Positions 1 to 6,923 of a DNA stretch of 41,229 bases are shown here, in pieces. The translations under genes and the position numbers were made by a program. The notes under the pieces were generated by a model. That model was not told where the DNA came from, ran no database searches, and was given only the letters and a program-made list of their open reading frames with translations. The stretch is from the NCBI RefSeq assembly GCF_001006805.1, contig NZ_LN811360.1:3565-44793 (forward strand), written 5' to 3'. Positions within the stretch are counted from its first letter, which is position 1, and each line of letters begins with the position of its first letter. Source of the DNA: Microvirga massiliensis. GTDB taxonomy: Bacteria; Pseudomonadota; Alphaproteobacteria; Rhizobiales; Beijerinckiaceae.

Positions 1-82
1 GGCCCATCCATTCCCGCCAGCGCGCCGCCGGGGGCAGGTCGGCGAGATCGCAATCGACCGGTTCTGGCTTACGGCGGCTCAT
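1..82 (-). CDS. scpB: ScpB-like segregation and condensation protein, 5' end only
   Basis: Only the first 27 codons are inside the window; the gene runs off the left edge. The ATG at 82-80 lies 4 bases after the TGA of the DUF1403 gene, so the two are almost certainly one operon. The visible N-terminus (begins MSRRKPEP, then LADLPPAARWREWMG) resembles the plasmid-borne SMC-Scp subunit ScpB proteins that sit next to DUF1403 in rhizobia and Methylobacterium. Chromosomal ScpB is a winged-helix kleisin-associated subunit of condensin; what the plasmid-type version does is not established. The call rests on the N-terminal string and the neighbour, so it is moderately certain. Confidence 0.6.
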   Translation of the reverse strand, partial: MSRRKPEPVDCDLADLPPAARWREWMG

Positions 83-86
83 CGGC

Positions 87-1073
87 TCACAAGCCATACA
101 GCCGAAAGCTCGGGCGGCCGGTCAGTTCGCGCGCGGCCCGGAGCGCGACCAGGCGCTCGAACAGCCGGCGCAGGCCGCGATCCGACATGCCGGCCAGGCG
201 TGACGAGGCCGCCACGGCATCGTTCGCCAGCAGGGCCTCCACGACCACGGCGGCGCCCCGGGCGCGCAGCCGTGGCGCGACCCCCTCCAGGGCCGCGGCG
301 CGCCGGCTGAGCTCGCCCGCCAGATCGCAGGCCTGCGCGGCGGCCTGGGCGTAACCCGCGCAGCAGAGATGCGGCCAGGCGGGATCGGCGAGTCGCACCC
401 GGCGCCCCTGCGGGCCGAGCCGGAACTCCCCCTGGAGCGCTACGGCGGCCAGGAGCGGCGCGGCCACGGGCCAGCGCAACCGGCGGGCCAGCACGACATC
501 GGCCAGCCACAGCCCCAGGATCTCGGCGTCGGGACGCAGGCGCGCGCAGACCGCGGCAGCCTCGGCGGCCGCGAACACCGCCGGTCGGGCTCCGCCCGCC
601 AGGGCCCGCGCCTGCGCGACGGCGCTCCCCAGCGCCTCATCCAAGGGCAGGCTGAGATCGGCGGCGGCAGCCCGGACGCGCGCGTCGTCGAGCCCCGGGC
701 TGTGGCCCGCGAGGCGGCGCCAGAGCACGAGCAGGCGGCCGGCCGGACCCGGATCGTCGCCGGCCCCGCGCAGGTAGAAGGCGTCGCGCAAGCCAGGTTC
801 GTCCTCGCGGCGGCCAGCAGCGCGGGCACTGGCCGCGGCCGCCCGCAGGGCGAGCCGCTGCAGCCAGACGCCCTGCCAGGACGAGGCCTCGGTTACGACG
901 CCCTGCAGGAGCGCCAAACCGGCGCCGGCCAGGAAGGCGGCCTCAGGTTCGTGGGCCGGGATCGTGGCGGCGCGCGCCCAAGCGGGAAATCCAGGAGACA
1001 TCAGGTGGGACAGGGCGTGATTCGGGCTCGACTGTAATTCAGCACGGCGCTTTAGGCCACCTGTTGAGGCCAT
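87..1073 (-). CDS. DUF1403 family protein
   Basis: This is a 328-residue Ala/Arg-rich protein that I recognise as DUF1403, a family of about 320 residues found on alphaproteobacterial plasmids and islands. Family-typical blocks are PAWAR near residue 29, EAAFLAGAGLALL near 45, WQGVWLQRLALRAAAA near 66 and the REDEPGLRDAFYLRGAGDDPG stretch near 88. No catalytic motif or membrane segment is evident. It is followed 4 bases later by an scpB-like gene and is divergent from a tyrosine recombinase, with a candidate recombination site between the two. The ATG at 1073 gives the full frame but has a weak ribosome binding site; the ATG at 1001 (start of MSPGFPAWAR) is an alternative. The function is unknown; the association with ScpB suggests a role in DNA maintenance. 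Confidence 0.8.
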   Translation of the reverse strand: MASTGGLKRRAELQSSPNHALSHLMSPGFPAWARAATIPAHEPEAAFLAGAGLALLQGVVTEASSWQGVWLQRLALRAAAASARAAGRREDEPGLRDAFYLRGAGDDPGPAGRLLVLWRRLAGHSPGLDDARVRAAAADLSLPLDEALGSAVAQARALAGGARPAVFAAAEAAAVCARLRPDAEILGLWLADVVLARRLRWPVAAPLLAAVALQGEFRLGPQGRRVRLADPAWPHLCCAGYAQAAAQACDLAGELSRRAAALEGVAPRLRARGAAVVVEALLANDAVAASSRLAGMSDRGLRRLFERLVALRAARELTGRPSFRLYGL

Positions 1074-1102
1074 AAGCGCCGCACCTGTCGTGCCCGGGTT
1101 GT

Positions 1103-1127
1103 GTCCGATAAACTTGGCTTATCGGAC
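1103..1127. repeat. Inverted repeat with 7-bp spacer, candidate recombinase core site
   Basis: Perfect 9-bp arms GTCCGATAA (1103-1111) and TTATCGGAC (1119-1127) flank the 7-bp spacer ACTTGGC. Two inverted recombinase-binding arms around a 6-8 bp crossover region is the standard geometry of a tyrosine recombinase core site. The site lies 60 bp before the recombinase start and between divergent genes. It could instead be a regulatory operator for either gene. A 14-bp match to its left half occurs at 26940-26953. Confidence 0.5.
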
Positions 1128-1186
1128 GTGACGCCGCGCCCGGGGTCGTGCTAGGCTCCGGAGATCGGAATCGCCTCGCCATAAGC

Positions 1187-2206
1187 ATGAAACCCGCCAC
1201 CGAGCTAACCCGCCGGCCCCTCCCCTCCCCGCCCGCCGGGCTCGAGGAGCTCGCCGAGAGTGCCCGTGATTACGCCCGCGGCGCCAAAACCGCCCACACG
1301 CTGCGCGCCTACGCGGCCGACTGGCGGCATTTCACGGCCTGGTGCGCCCATCACGGCCTCCCTCCCCTGCCCCCAGATCCGCAGGTGATCGGCCTCTATC
1401 TCGCGGCCTGCGCCTCGGATGCGCGGAGCCGACGCCCGACCGCCCAGACCGTCGAGCGGCGCCTGTCGGGGCTCGCCTGGAACTTCCGGCAGCGCGGCAC
1501 GCCGATGGACCGGAGCGACCGCCATATCGGCGAGGTCCTGGCCGGCATTCGCCGCAAGCACGGGCGGCCTCCCGTCCAGAAGGACGCGCTCTCGGCCGAG
1601 GACCTGATCGCGATGGTCGCGACGCTCGGGCATGATCTGCGCGGCCTGCGCGACCGGGCCATGCTGCTGATCGGCTTCGCGGGCGGTCTCCGGCGCAGCG
1701 AGCTCGTGGGGCTCGACTGCGGCCGCGACCAGACTGAGGACGGTGCGGGCTGGGTCGAGATCCTCGCGGGCGGTGCCCTCCTGACCTTGCGGGGCAAGAC
1801 CGGCTGGCGCGAGGTCGAGATCGGGCGCGGCTCCAGCGAGCAGACCTGCCCGGTGGCGGCCCTGGAGGTCTGGATGCGGCTGGGACGCATCGCCCATGGG
1901 CCCCTCTTCCGGCGGGTGTCCCGCGACGGCAAGCGAGCCCTGGCGGAGCGCCTGACCGACAAGCACGTAGCACGCCTGGTCCAGCAGACGGCGCTGCAGG
2001 CCGGCGTGCGCGGCGATCTCCCGGAGGGCGAGCGCCGGCTCCGGTTCGCGGGCCACTCCCTCCGGGCGGGGCTCGCGACGGCCGCCGCGGTCGAGGAGCG
2101 CTATGTCCAGCGCCAGCTCGGTCACACGAGCGCCGAGATGACCCGGCGCTATCAGCGCCGCCGCGACCGGTTTCGGGTCAATCTCACCAAGGCCGCCGGT
2201 CTGTAA
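1187..2206 (+). CDS. Tyrosine recombinase (phage-integrase/Xer type)
   Basis: This site-specific DNA recombinase of 339 residues breaks and rejoins DNA through a covalent 3'-phosphotyrosine. The N-terminal part (about 20-115) is a SAM-like core-binding domain with the typical TLRAYAADWRHFTAWC motif. The C-terminal catalytic domain has Arg169 (GLRRSEL), a lysine in the beta-hairpin (LRGKTGW), the HxxR box His290-Arg293 (HSLRAG), His313 (LGHTS) and nucleophile Tyr322 (RRYQRR), so the catalytic set is complete. The ATG at 1187 is preferred over the upstream GTG at 1148 because it starts just before the family-type N-terminus. It diverges from DUF1403/scpB, an arrangement common on alphaproteobacterial plasmids. 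Possible roles are resolution of plasmid multimers or movement of the segment. Confidence 0.9.
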   Translation: MKPATELTRRPLPSPPAGLEELAESARDYARGAKTAHTLRAYAADWRHFTAWCAHHGLPPLPPDPQVIGLYLAACASDARSRRPTAQTVERRLSGLAWNFRQRGTPMDRSDRHIGEVLAGIRRKHGRPPVQKDALSAEDLIAMVATLGHDLRGLRDRAMLLIGFAGGLRRSELVGLDCGRDQTEDGAGWVEILAGGALLTLRGKTGWREVEIGRGSSEQTCPVAALEVWMRLGRIAHGPLFRRVSRDGKRALAERLTDKHVARLVQQTALQAGVRGDLPEGERRLRFAGHSLRAGLATAAAVEERYVQRQLGHTSAEMTRRYQRRRDRFRVNLTKAAGL

Positions 2207-2362
2207 TCAACCGTTCACACCTAATCGAGGGAGGTCTTCGACACTGATCAGCATAGCCCCCTCCCCTCCCCGACGCATCGAGCAGCCACACAGGACTCCG
2301 GCAACACCTAAGCACCTGACAAGATTGCATATTCGCAGCGAGACGCGGCGATCGGCCGGCAG

Positions 2363-2464
2363 CAAATTGAAATTCTTAGTCAGAAGCGACAGCTTCAAAT
2401 TGAAATTCTTAGCCCGAAATTCGTACTCAAGTTTCGAGCTTACGGTTTCAATTGAAATTCTTAA
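2363..2464 (+). repeat. Three AT-rich direct repeats
   Basis: The 13-mer ATTGAAATTCTTA occurs at 2366, 2399 and 2451. Copies one and two share a longer 17-bp match and are 33 bp apart; copy three follows after 52 bp and contains the palindrome TTTCAATTGAAA (2447-2458). The repeats stand out as AT-rich inside GC-rich DNA, and the last copy overlaps the start region of the next reading frame. They could be binding sites for the recombinase-like protein, iterons or an operator. I cannot decide among these. Confidence 0.6.
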
Positions 2465-2988
2465 TCAGAATCAACACCCGGGCCGGGATCGAGAGCGCCC
2501 GGCGGCGCGGCCGCCTCCCCGGCAATCCGGCGCTTCGTGCCAGAGATCTTGAGGCCATCCGGAAGATCCGCTCAGCCCGCGACCAGGCGCAGCTCGAGCG
2601 ATTGATCGAGACCGCAGATTCCTGGCTTCCTGTTGTTCGCCGGATGCGCCCCGATCGCACCTGGCACGAGGTTGCCAGCAATCTGAACGCGCACGGCCAG
2701 TCCTGGACCGAGGCAACGCTCCGAAAGGCCGTGAGGCGCATGGTCCGCGAGAACCTTGCCGACACCAGCTTACTGAACAAGGCCCCTCGGCGGCCTGCCA
2801 GCGAGCGTCTCCTCACCCTCGTGGCCGGGATTGCCATGGCGGATCCGAGCAAGAGCCACCGCGAGATCGCGGCGCAGCTTGAACGTATGCGGGAGAAGAC
2901 CCCTCAAGGCGGCACGAAGTGGTCCGCCTCCTCGGTCAAGTCACTGCTAGACTGGGCTGCGAGGCTCGGACTGTCCGCTAAGAATTAG
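2452..2988 (+). CDS. Recombinase-associated hypothetical protein, possibly 5'-truncated
   Basis: This 178-residue reading frame starts at a TTG with no clear ribosome binding site; the frame is open back to 2413. The ESARRRGRLPGNPALRARD stretch near residue 14 resembles the end of a serine-resolvase catalytic domain, where a long helix leads into a K/R-rich GNP segment. The rest is helical and basic (TWHEVASNLNAHGQSWTEAT, PSKSHREIAAQLERM), with two helix-turn-helix-like units around 75-100 and 125-170. From memory, similar C-terminal regions occur in Methylobacterium proteins annotated as recombinase family. It may therefore be a serine recombinase that lost its catalytic domain, or a free-standing DNA-binding protein. 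The upstream direct repeats reach into its start. Confidence 0.5.
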   Translation: MKFLIRINTRAGIESARRRGRLPGNPALRARDLEAIRKIRSARDQAQLERLIETADSWLPVVRRMRPDRTWHEVASNLNAHGQSWTEATLRKAVRRMVRENLADTSLLNKAPRRPASERLLTLVAGIAMADPSKSHREIAAQLERMREKTPQGGTKWSASSVKSLLDWAARLGLSAKN

Positions 2989-3372
2989 CAGTGGACTTAG
3001 GCCTCGTCCCTTTTCAACAGGTTGTTGCCTTCGCGGAGCGTCGGCCGCAGCACGCCCAATTGACCGCCCAAAAGTTCTCCCCTCCCCCTTCTCACCATTC
3101 GCATCCGACAAGCGCCTTGGCTTCAGGCCGGACGACACCCAATTGAGACGGCCTGCCCCCTGGGAACTGGGTCTGGAACCGATCCTCAAGCTCGCCCGTC
3201 TCTGCATGCCTGGCCCATGACACGATCGATCAAAGCAAACTCGTCGTCCTCGCGCCCAGCCATTGGCGTCAACATCTGGATGTCACGTCAGTTGAACCCA
3301 TTTGATAACCGATATCGCTTATTCGATTGAGTAAGCGATCGAGTTATTGCTGTAAGTTTTACAGGGGATCAA
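2989..3372. other. Intergenic region, no gene recognised before the RHH operator
   Basis: I see no convincing coding sequence on either strand from 2989 to about 3300; the short frames there have no family resemblance. The end of the stretch holds the palindromic operator of the following small gene. Confidence 0.5.
3305..3347. promoter_or_regulatory. Long imperfect palindrome, likely operator of the RHH gene
   Basis: The inner arms ATCGCTTA (3314-3321) and TAAGCGAT (3332-3339) are an exact inverted repeat, and the outer arms ATAAC (3305-3309) and GTTAT (3343-3347) extend it. It ends 25 bp before the start codon of a ribbon-helix-helix protein, where such proteins usually bind for autoregulation. 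A smaller palindrome, CTGTAA-GTT-TTACAG (3350-3364), lies between it and the gene and resembles the parS half-sites further on. Confidence 0.6.
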
Positions 3373-3549
3373 ATGCCGAAGCCGCGCCTCTACACCGAAG
3401 ACGTGTTCGTCCGCTTGCCAAACGGCACGAAGGCGCGCATCGATCTGCTGCGCGGAGACGAGCGCCAAGGTGATTTTCTGCGCCGAATTCTACTTGGTGC
3501 TCTTTCGGAACTGGAGAGCAACTACGGAAAATCGCAGCCATCTCGTTGA
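3373..3549 (+). CDS. Small ribbon-helix-helix DNA-binding protein
   Basis: This 58-residue frame starts at an ATG with a good ribosome binding site (AGGGGA, 3363-3368) and ends at TGA 3547-3549. The pattern VFVRLPNGTKARIDLLRGDE, then GDFLRRILLGALSELE, is that of a ribbon-helix-helix fold: an alternating hydrophobic beta strand followed by two amphipathic helices, as in CopG/Arc-type regulators and RHH antitoxins. No toxin-like partner follows. It lies at the edge of the plasmid partition region behind a palindromic operator, so it may be a plasmid copy or partition regulator or an orphan antitoxin. The function is inferred from the fold only. Confidence 0.7.
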   Translation: MPKPRLYTEDVFVRLPNGTKARIDLLRGDERQGDFLRRILLGALSELESNYGKSQPSR

Positions 3550-3873
3550 TCGAGATCCGGCGGCACCTGGAGACCGTCCCCGCCCTTAGTCGATTGCACC
3601 CGGACCAGTTGGCGGCCGCTGCTTCAATCCGGACGTAATGCTGTCGCCGACGTCGGATCTTCGCTTACGGGATTGCACATCCTCTGCCAGCCGCGCCCTG
3701 CCCTCCCTGCTGCCCAAATCGCTGAAACCCTCAATTCAGGAGCGGATGGCCGCCAGCTTCCAAGGAGCGGTCCTCAAGCCGACGGGCCTGCTTCGCGATT
3801 GGACCCGTTGAGCCCTCAAATCTGGACCAGCCAATCTGACGTCACCGTGTTGTCGTCTTCCCGGCACCTGTCA

Positions 3874-3889
3874 GTTGTAAGCTTACAAC
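3874..3889. promoter_or_regulatory. parS site 1 (repABC type)
   Basis: The 16-bp perfect palindrome GTTGTAAGCTTACAAC fits the known repABC partition-site consensus GTTNNNNGCNNNNAAC at every fixed position. It is the expected binding site of the RepB protein encoded at 6923-7942 and the site farthest from the operon. Confidence 0.8.
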
Positions 3890-4783
3890 GAGGCCGCATC
3901 CAACTATCCGGCTGTCCCGCAGCGACCACCGAGGCGTGGGTCCGCGGAGGGGTGATCACTCGTCTGGAGTGGCTGGATAATCTAGTGTGAAGCGGATATG
4001 GTGCGGCCTCTTCTGTTTTGAATCTCGGCGCAGAGTTCCCGTTGCCGATTTTAGATGTACGCGCTCCGGCCCTTGTAGGCATGACGACAAGACGCTGTGC
4101 CTGGGAACTCTGGGATCTACCTGGATTTTGGGCTCGCAGGCACTAAGCAGGAGTCGACCCAGAGCTAACGGTAGCGGATTCCAGCCCTCTCGCCCGAAGC
4201 GGGTCGACGTCTCGCCGGATAGGTTCGCGCCGCGCGCGAGATCGCGATGGGTCAAGACCTGATTGACAAGACGTCCCCGAGTGCTGGCAGCCGCCAACTG
4301 CTCGGTCTGAGATCTTTTCGATTTGGCTCTCTTAACATTGGCCGCGCAGCCTCAGATGCACTGCACTGACAACACGGGCGGTGCGGCGATCGCTTGGGAC
4401 ACTCGATTGAGTGAGAGACGGGACTGGATTCTGAGCCTGCTTGAGTCTCGCGATACCACCCTAGGGTTCTCGGCCACCAATGATGGCCTGTACCCACTCA
4501 GCGGTCATCTTGCCCAACCGGCATCATAGCAACGCGAATACTCTGGATCACAGCCCACCGGATTCACCTGATGCGGAAACTTCGATCTGCACCCCCCGGC
4601 TGCCTCTTCGAGCAAGCGCAAACCTCTCAAACGGAAGGGGAGGGGGACGTAGGGGTAGCGAACGCCAATTCCCACAGCTCCCCGTTCGTCGCATCTGTTT
4701 AGAAAGGTGCACACCAACGATTCGGCATCGAGTAACAGCGCTGTCTCGGCGTCGCGCCTAGATCCGGTCTATAGCCAAATCAA

Positions 4784-4799
4784 ATTGTAAGCTTACAAC
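4784..4799. promoter_or_regulatory. parS site 2
   Basis: The 14-bp core TTGTAAGCTTACAA is identical to site 1; the left outermost base is A instead of G. Confidence 0.75.
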
Positions 4800-5113
4800 C
4801 ACGCCCGGTTCCGGCGTCTCCCACCAGGCGCATTCCCTATGCCAAGTTGGTGAAAGCCAACTCTCTATCCGCTGATTCCGATGAGATTTCACAACCCAAA
4901 GCACTAATCTCCGGCCCTCTTTGGACGAATGATGCTCTCAGGGAGTTGGCAGGGGAGGGGAGGGATCGCACTTCGAGCATATTGGCGGAGCTGCAGGCTG
5001 CCCAAATTGGCTCCAGTCACGGCCACACTTTCTCGTAGTGGGAAATCTGTCACCCCCGACCGAGGAGCCTCAGCCTCAAAGCCAAAGGGTTGTAGCTTGG
5101 TTCGATGATGCCC

Positions 5114-5129
5114 GTTGTAAGCTTACAAT
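5114..5129. promoter_or_regulatory. parS site 3
   Basis: The core TTGTAAGCTTACAA is identical to the other sites; the right outermost base is T instead of C. Confidence 0.75.
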
Positions 5130-5410
5130 TGGTCCCTAGTCCCGCGGGTTGTCCCAAGGTGAAACTCGAGCAGGTCCCGCTTGTGAAGCGACCACCGACG
5201 CACTGACACCGGCGCGCGAAATTAACAGTAGAGAGGGGCCCTCAGGCAGCTGAGCATGAGCTCGCCTTCGACTTCGCAGGGACCTGGCTGCGCGAAGCCC
5301 GAAACCAGTAGACAATGCGAATTAGACGGCCGCGGCAGACTACAACTGGCGTCAAGAGATGTCGCTAAGGAGAGCCCGGTCCGAGCACTGTGTAAACGAT
5401 TGATTTGGCT

Positions 5411-5425
5411 GTTGTAATTTACAAC
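5411..5425. promoter_or_regulatory. parS-like variant palindrome
   Basis: GTTGTAATTTACAAC keeps the outer GTTGTAA and TTACAAC arms of the parS sites but has a single central base in place of the GC pair, so it is one base shorter. It may be a weak RepB site or a decayed copy. Confidence 0.5.
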
Positions 5426-5516
5426 GATGTTCAGAGGCGACCACGCGCCGCCTAGCACGGCACAGGCCGGTGGGACTTATTGTATCTGGGACACACCGCC
5501 GTTCGATCCCGAACAG

Positions 5517-5532
5517 ATTGTAAGCTTACAAC
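5517..5532. promoter_or_regulatory. parS site 4
   Basis: The core TTGTAAGCTTACAA is followed by C, with A as the left outermost base. It is the site closest to the operon, about 195 bp before the repA start codon. Confidence 0.75.
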
Positions 5533-5660
5533 GACACCCGGTCCGGTTCCCTCGCTGACGGAGGCATGCAAGGAGGCCACACCAGGCATATTTCGGCCCA
5601 CAAACTCGAGGGACGGCGAGCTTTGTTAAACCGTTGTTAACCCCTTGGACCTGTTATGGC

Positions 5661-5701
5661 GTCTGCGCATTTCTGCCGGATTTGGTCATTTCTGCGCAGA
5701 C
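5661..5701. promoter_or_regulatory. Inverted repeat upstream of repA, candidate RepA operator
   Basis: The exact 9-bp arms GTCTGCGCA (5661-5669) and TGCGCAGAC (5693-5701) are separated by 23 bp, so matching arm positions are 32 bp or three helical turns apart. CATTTCTG also occurs as a direct repeat inside. The structure ends 25 bp before the repA ATG. RepA proteins of repABC plasmids repress their own operon, so this is a plausible operator. Confidence 0.5.
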
Positions 5702-5726
5702 CCTCTCTCGTCAAGGATCATGCGTA

Positions 5727-6923
5727 ATGAGCACCCAAGCAGCCCTTAAACCCGACCCGACGGCAACCTTTCTGGACATCCTCGGGAACGACGCTGACGA
5801 ACTTGCATCAAAGTTGCAGGATCTCCAGCGCAGGATCTTTCCACCAAAAGCGAAGAAATCGATTCGTAGGCTGACTTCCGCAGAAGCTGCAAAGTTTATT
5901 GGCGTGACGGAAGGTTACCTGCGCCAAATTGCAGCTGACGGAAAAGTTCCTCTCTCGGAGGGGGCTGCGAACGGCCGACGCACATACTCAGTCGAGGACA
6001 TCAACGCGATCCGCGAGATGCTTGATAGTGGCGCTAAGCCCACACGGCGGTACTCGCCACGCCGGCAGGAGGGAGAGAAACTCCAGATCATCTCCGTCAT
6101 CAATTTCAAGGGCGGCAGCGCAAAGACAACGACCACAGCACACCTAGTGCAGTATCTCGCTCTGAAGGGCTATCGGGTTCTCGCCATTGATCTTGATCCG
6201 CAAGCGAGCTTGTCGACGCTGTTTGGTCTGCAACCGGAAACCGATGTCGGCGAAAATGAAACCCTATACGGTGCTATTCGCTACGATGATCAGCGAGTGG
6301 ACGTCACTGACATCATCCGTTCGACGTACCTGCCGGGCCTGCACGTAATTCCCGGCCACCTGGAGCTCATGGAGTTTGAGACGACCACGCCGATGGCGAA
6401 AGAGGGACAAACCTTCTTCGCCCGCATGGCGGGCGCCCTTGGCCCCGTGGCCGACGAATATGACGTTGTTGTTGTCGATTGCCCGCCAAACCTCGGCTAC
6501 CTGACAATGACTGCACTCTGTGCGGCGTCAGCCGTCCTCATCACAGTCCATCCGCAAATGCTGGATGTCCTTTCTATGGCCCAGTTCTTGCGCATGACAA
6601 CCGATCTACTAAGCACAATTCATAAAGTGCGGCCCCAGTCCGACTATGACTGGATGGGATATCTGGTCACTCGCTATGAGCCGAACGACACTCCTCAGAA
6701 CCAAATGGTCGGGTTCCTTCGGTCACTTTTTGGGCCTCGGTTGCTCACCAATGCGATGCTCAAGAGCACCGCTATCGCTGACGCGGGTCTGACCAAGCAG
6801 ACGCTCTATGACGTCGAAAAGCAGCGCTTCAACAAGGGAACGTACGACAGGGCGCTTGAGTCCGTGGACCTTGTGAATGGCGAGATCGAAGCCCTGCTTC
6901 GTCGCACGTGGGGGAGAGTGTAA
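5727..6923 (+). CDS. repA: Plasmid partition ATPase RepA (ParA family)
   Basis: This ParA-type ATPase works with RepB bound at parS to segregate the plasmid and usually represses its own operon. It has 398 residues, the usual size for RepA of repABC plasmids. The N-terminal region (about 50-95) holds a MerR-like helix-turn-helix (TSAEAAKFIGVTEGYLRQIA) typical of this type. The deviant Walker A box KGGSAKTT starts at Lys128 with its signature lysine, followed by the A' region (LAIDLDPQASLS) and the Walker B-like VVVVDCPPNLGYLT near 250. The ATG at 5727, with AAGGA at 5713-5717, is chosen over an upstream start at 5634 that would lie inside the operator region. It overlaps repB by one base (TAATG). 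Confidence 0.93.
   Translation: MSTQAALKPDPTATFLDILGNDADELASKLQDLQRRIFPPKAKKSIRRLTSAEAAKFIGVTEGYLRQIAADGKVPLSEGAANGRRTYSVEDINAIREMLDSGAKPTRRYSPRRQEGEKLQIISVINFKGGSAKTTTTAHLVQYLALKGYRVLAIDLDPQASLSTLFGLQPETDVGENETLYGAIRYDDQRVDVTDIIRSTYLPGLHVIPGHLELMEFETTTPMAKEGQTFFARMAGALGPVADEYDVVVVDCPPNLGYLTMTALCAASAVLITVHPQMLDVLSMAQFLRMTTDLLSTIHKVRPQSDYDWMGYLVTRYEPNDTPQNQMVGFLRSLFGPRLLTNAMLKSTAIADAGLTKQTLYDVEKQRFNKGTYDRALESVDLVNGEIEALLRRTWGRV

Larger units (their letters stand above)
3550..5626. other. 2-kb gene-poor region with parS-like sites
   Basis: No open frame here looks like a protein family, codon use is irregular on both strands and base composition is lower in GC than the flanking blocks. The recognisable content is a series of short palindromes based on TTGTAAGCTTACAA at 3875, 4785, 5115 and 5518, plus a variant at 5411. 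The region probably serves as the centromere of the plasmid and may hold replication elements. I did not find convincing DnaA boxes (TTATNCACA) in it. Confidence 0.6.

Noticed and set aside
1205..2125. Long minus-strand open frame opposite the tyrosine recombinase (306 codons)
   Set aside because: It is a shadow of the recombinase in GC-rich DNA; the plus-strand frame has all catalytic motifs and this one resembles no family.
5222..5458. 78-codon minus-strand open frame in the parS region
   Set aside because: It overlaps the variant palindrome, has no recognisable family pattern and no clear ribosome binding site.
3874..5532. CRISPR array or replication iterons
   Set aside because: The repeats are perfect palindromes at irregular, long distances and match the repABC parS consensus; there are no uniform spacers and no cas genes.
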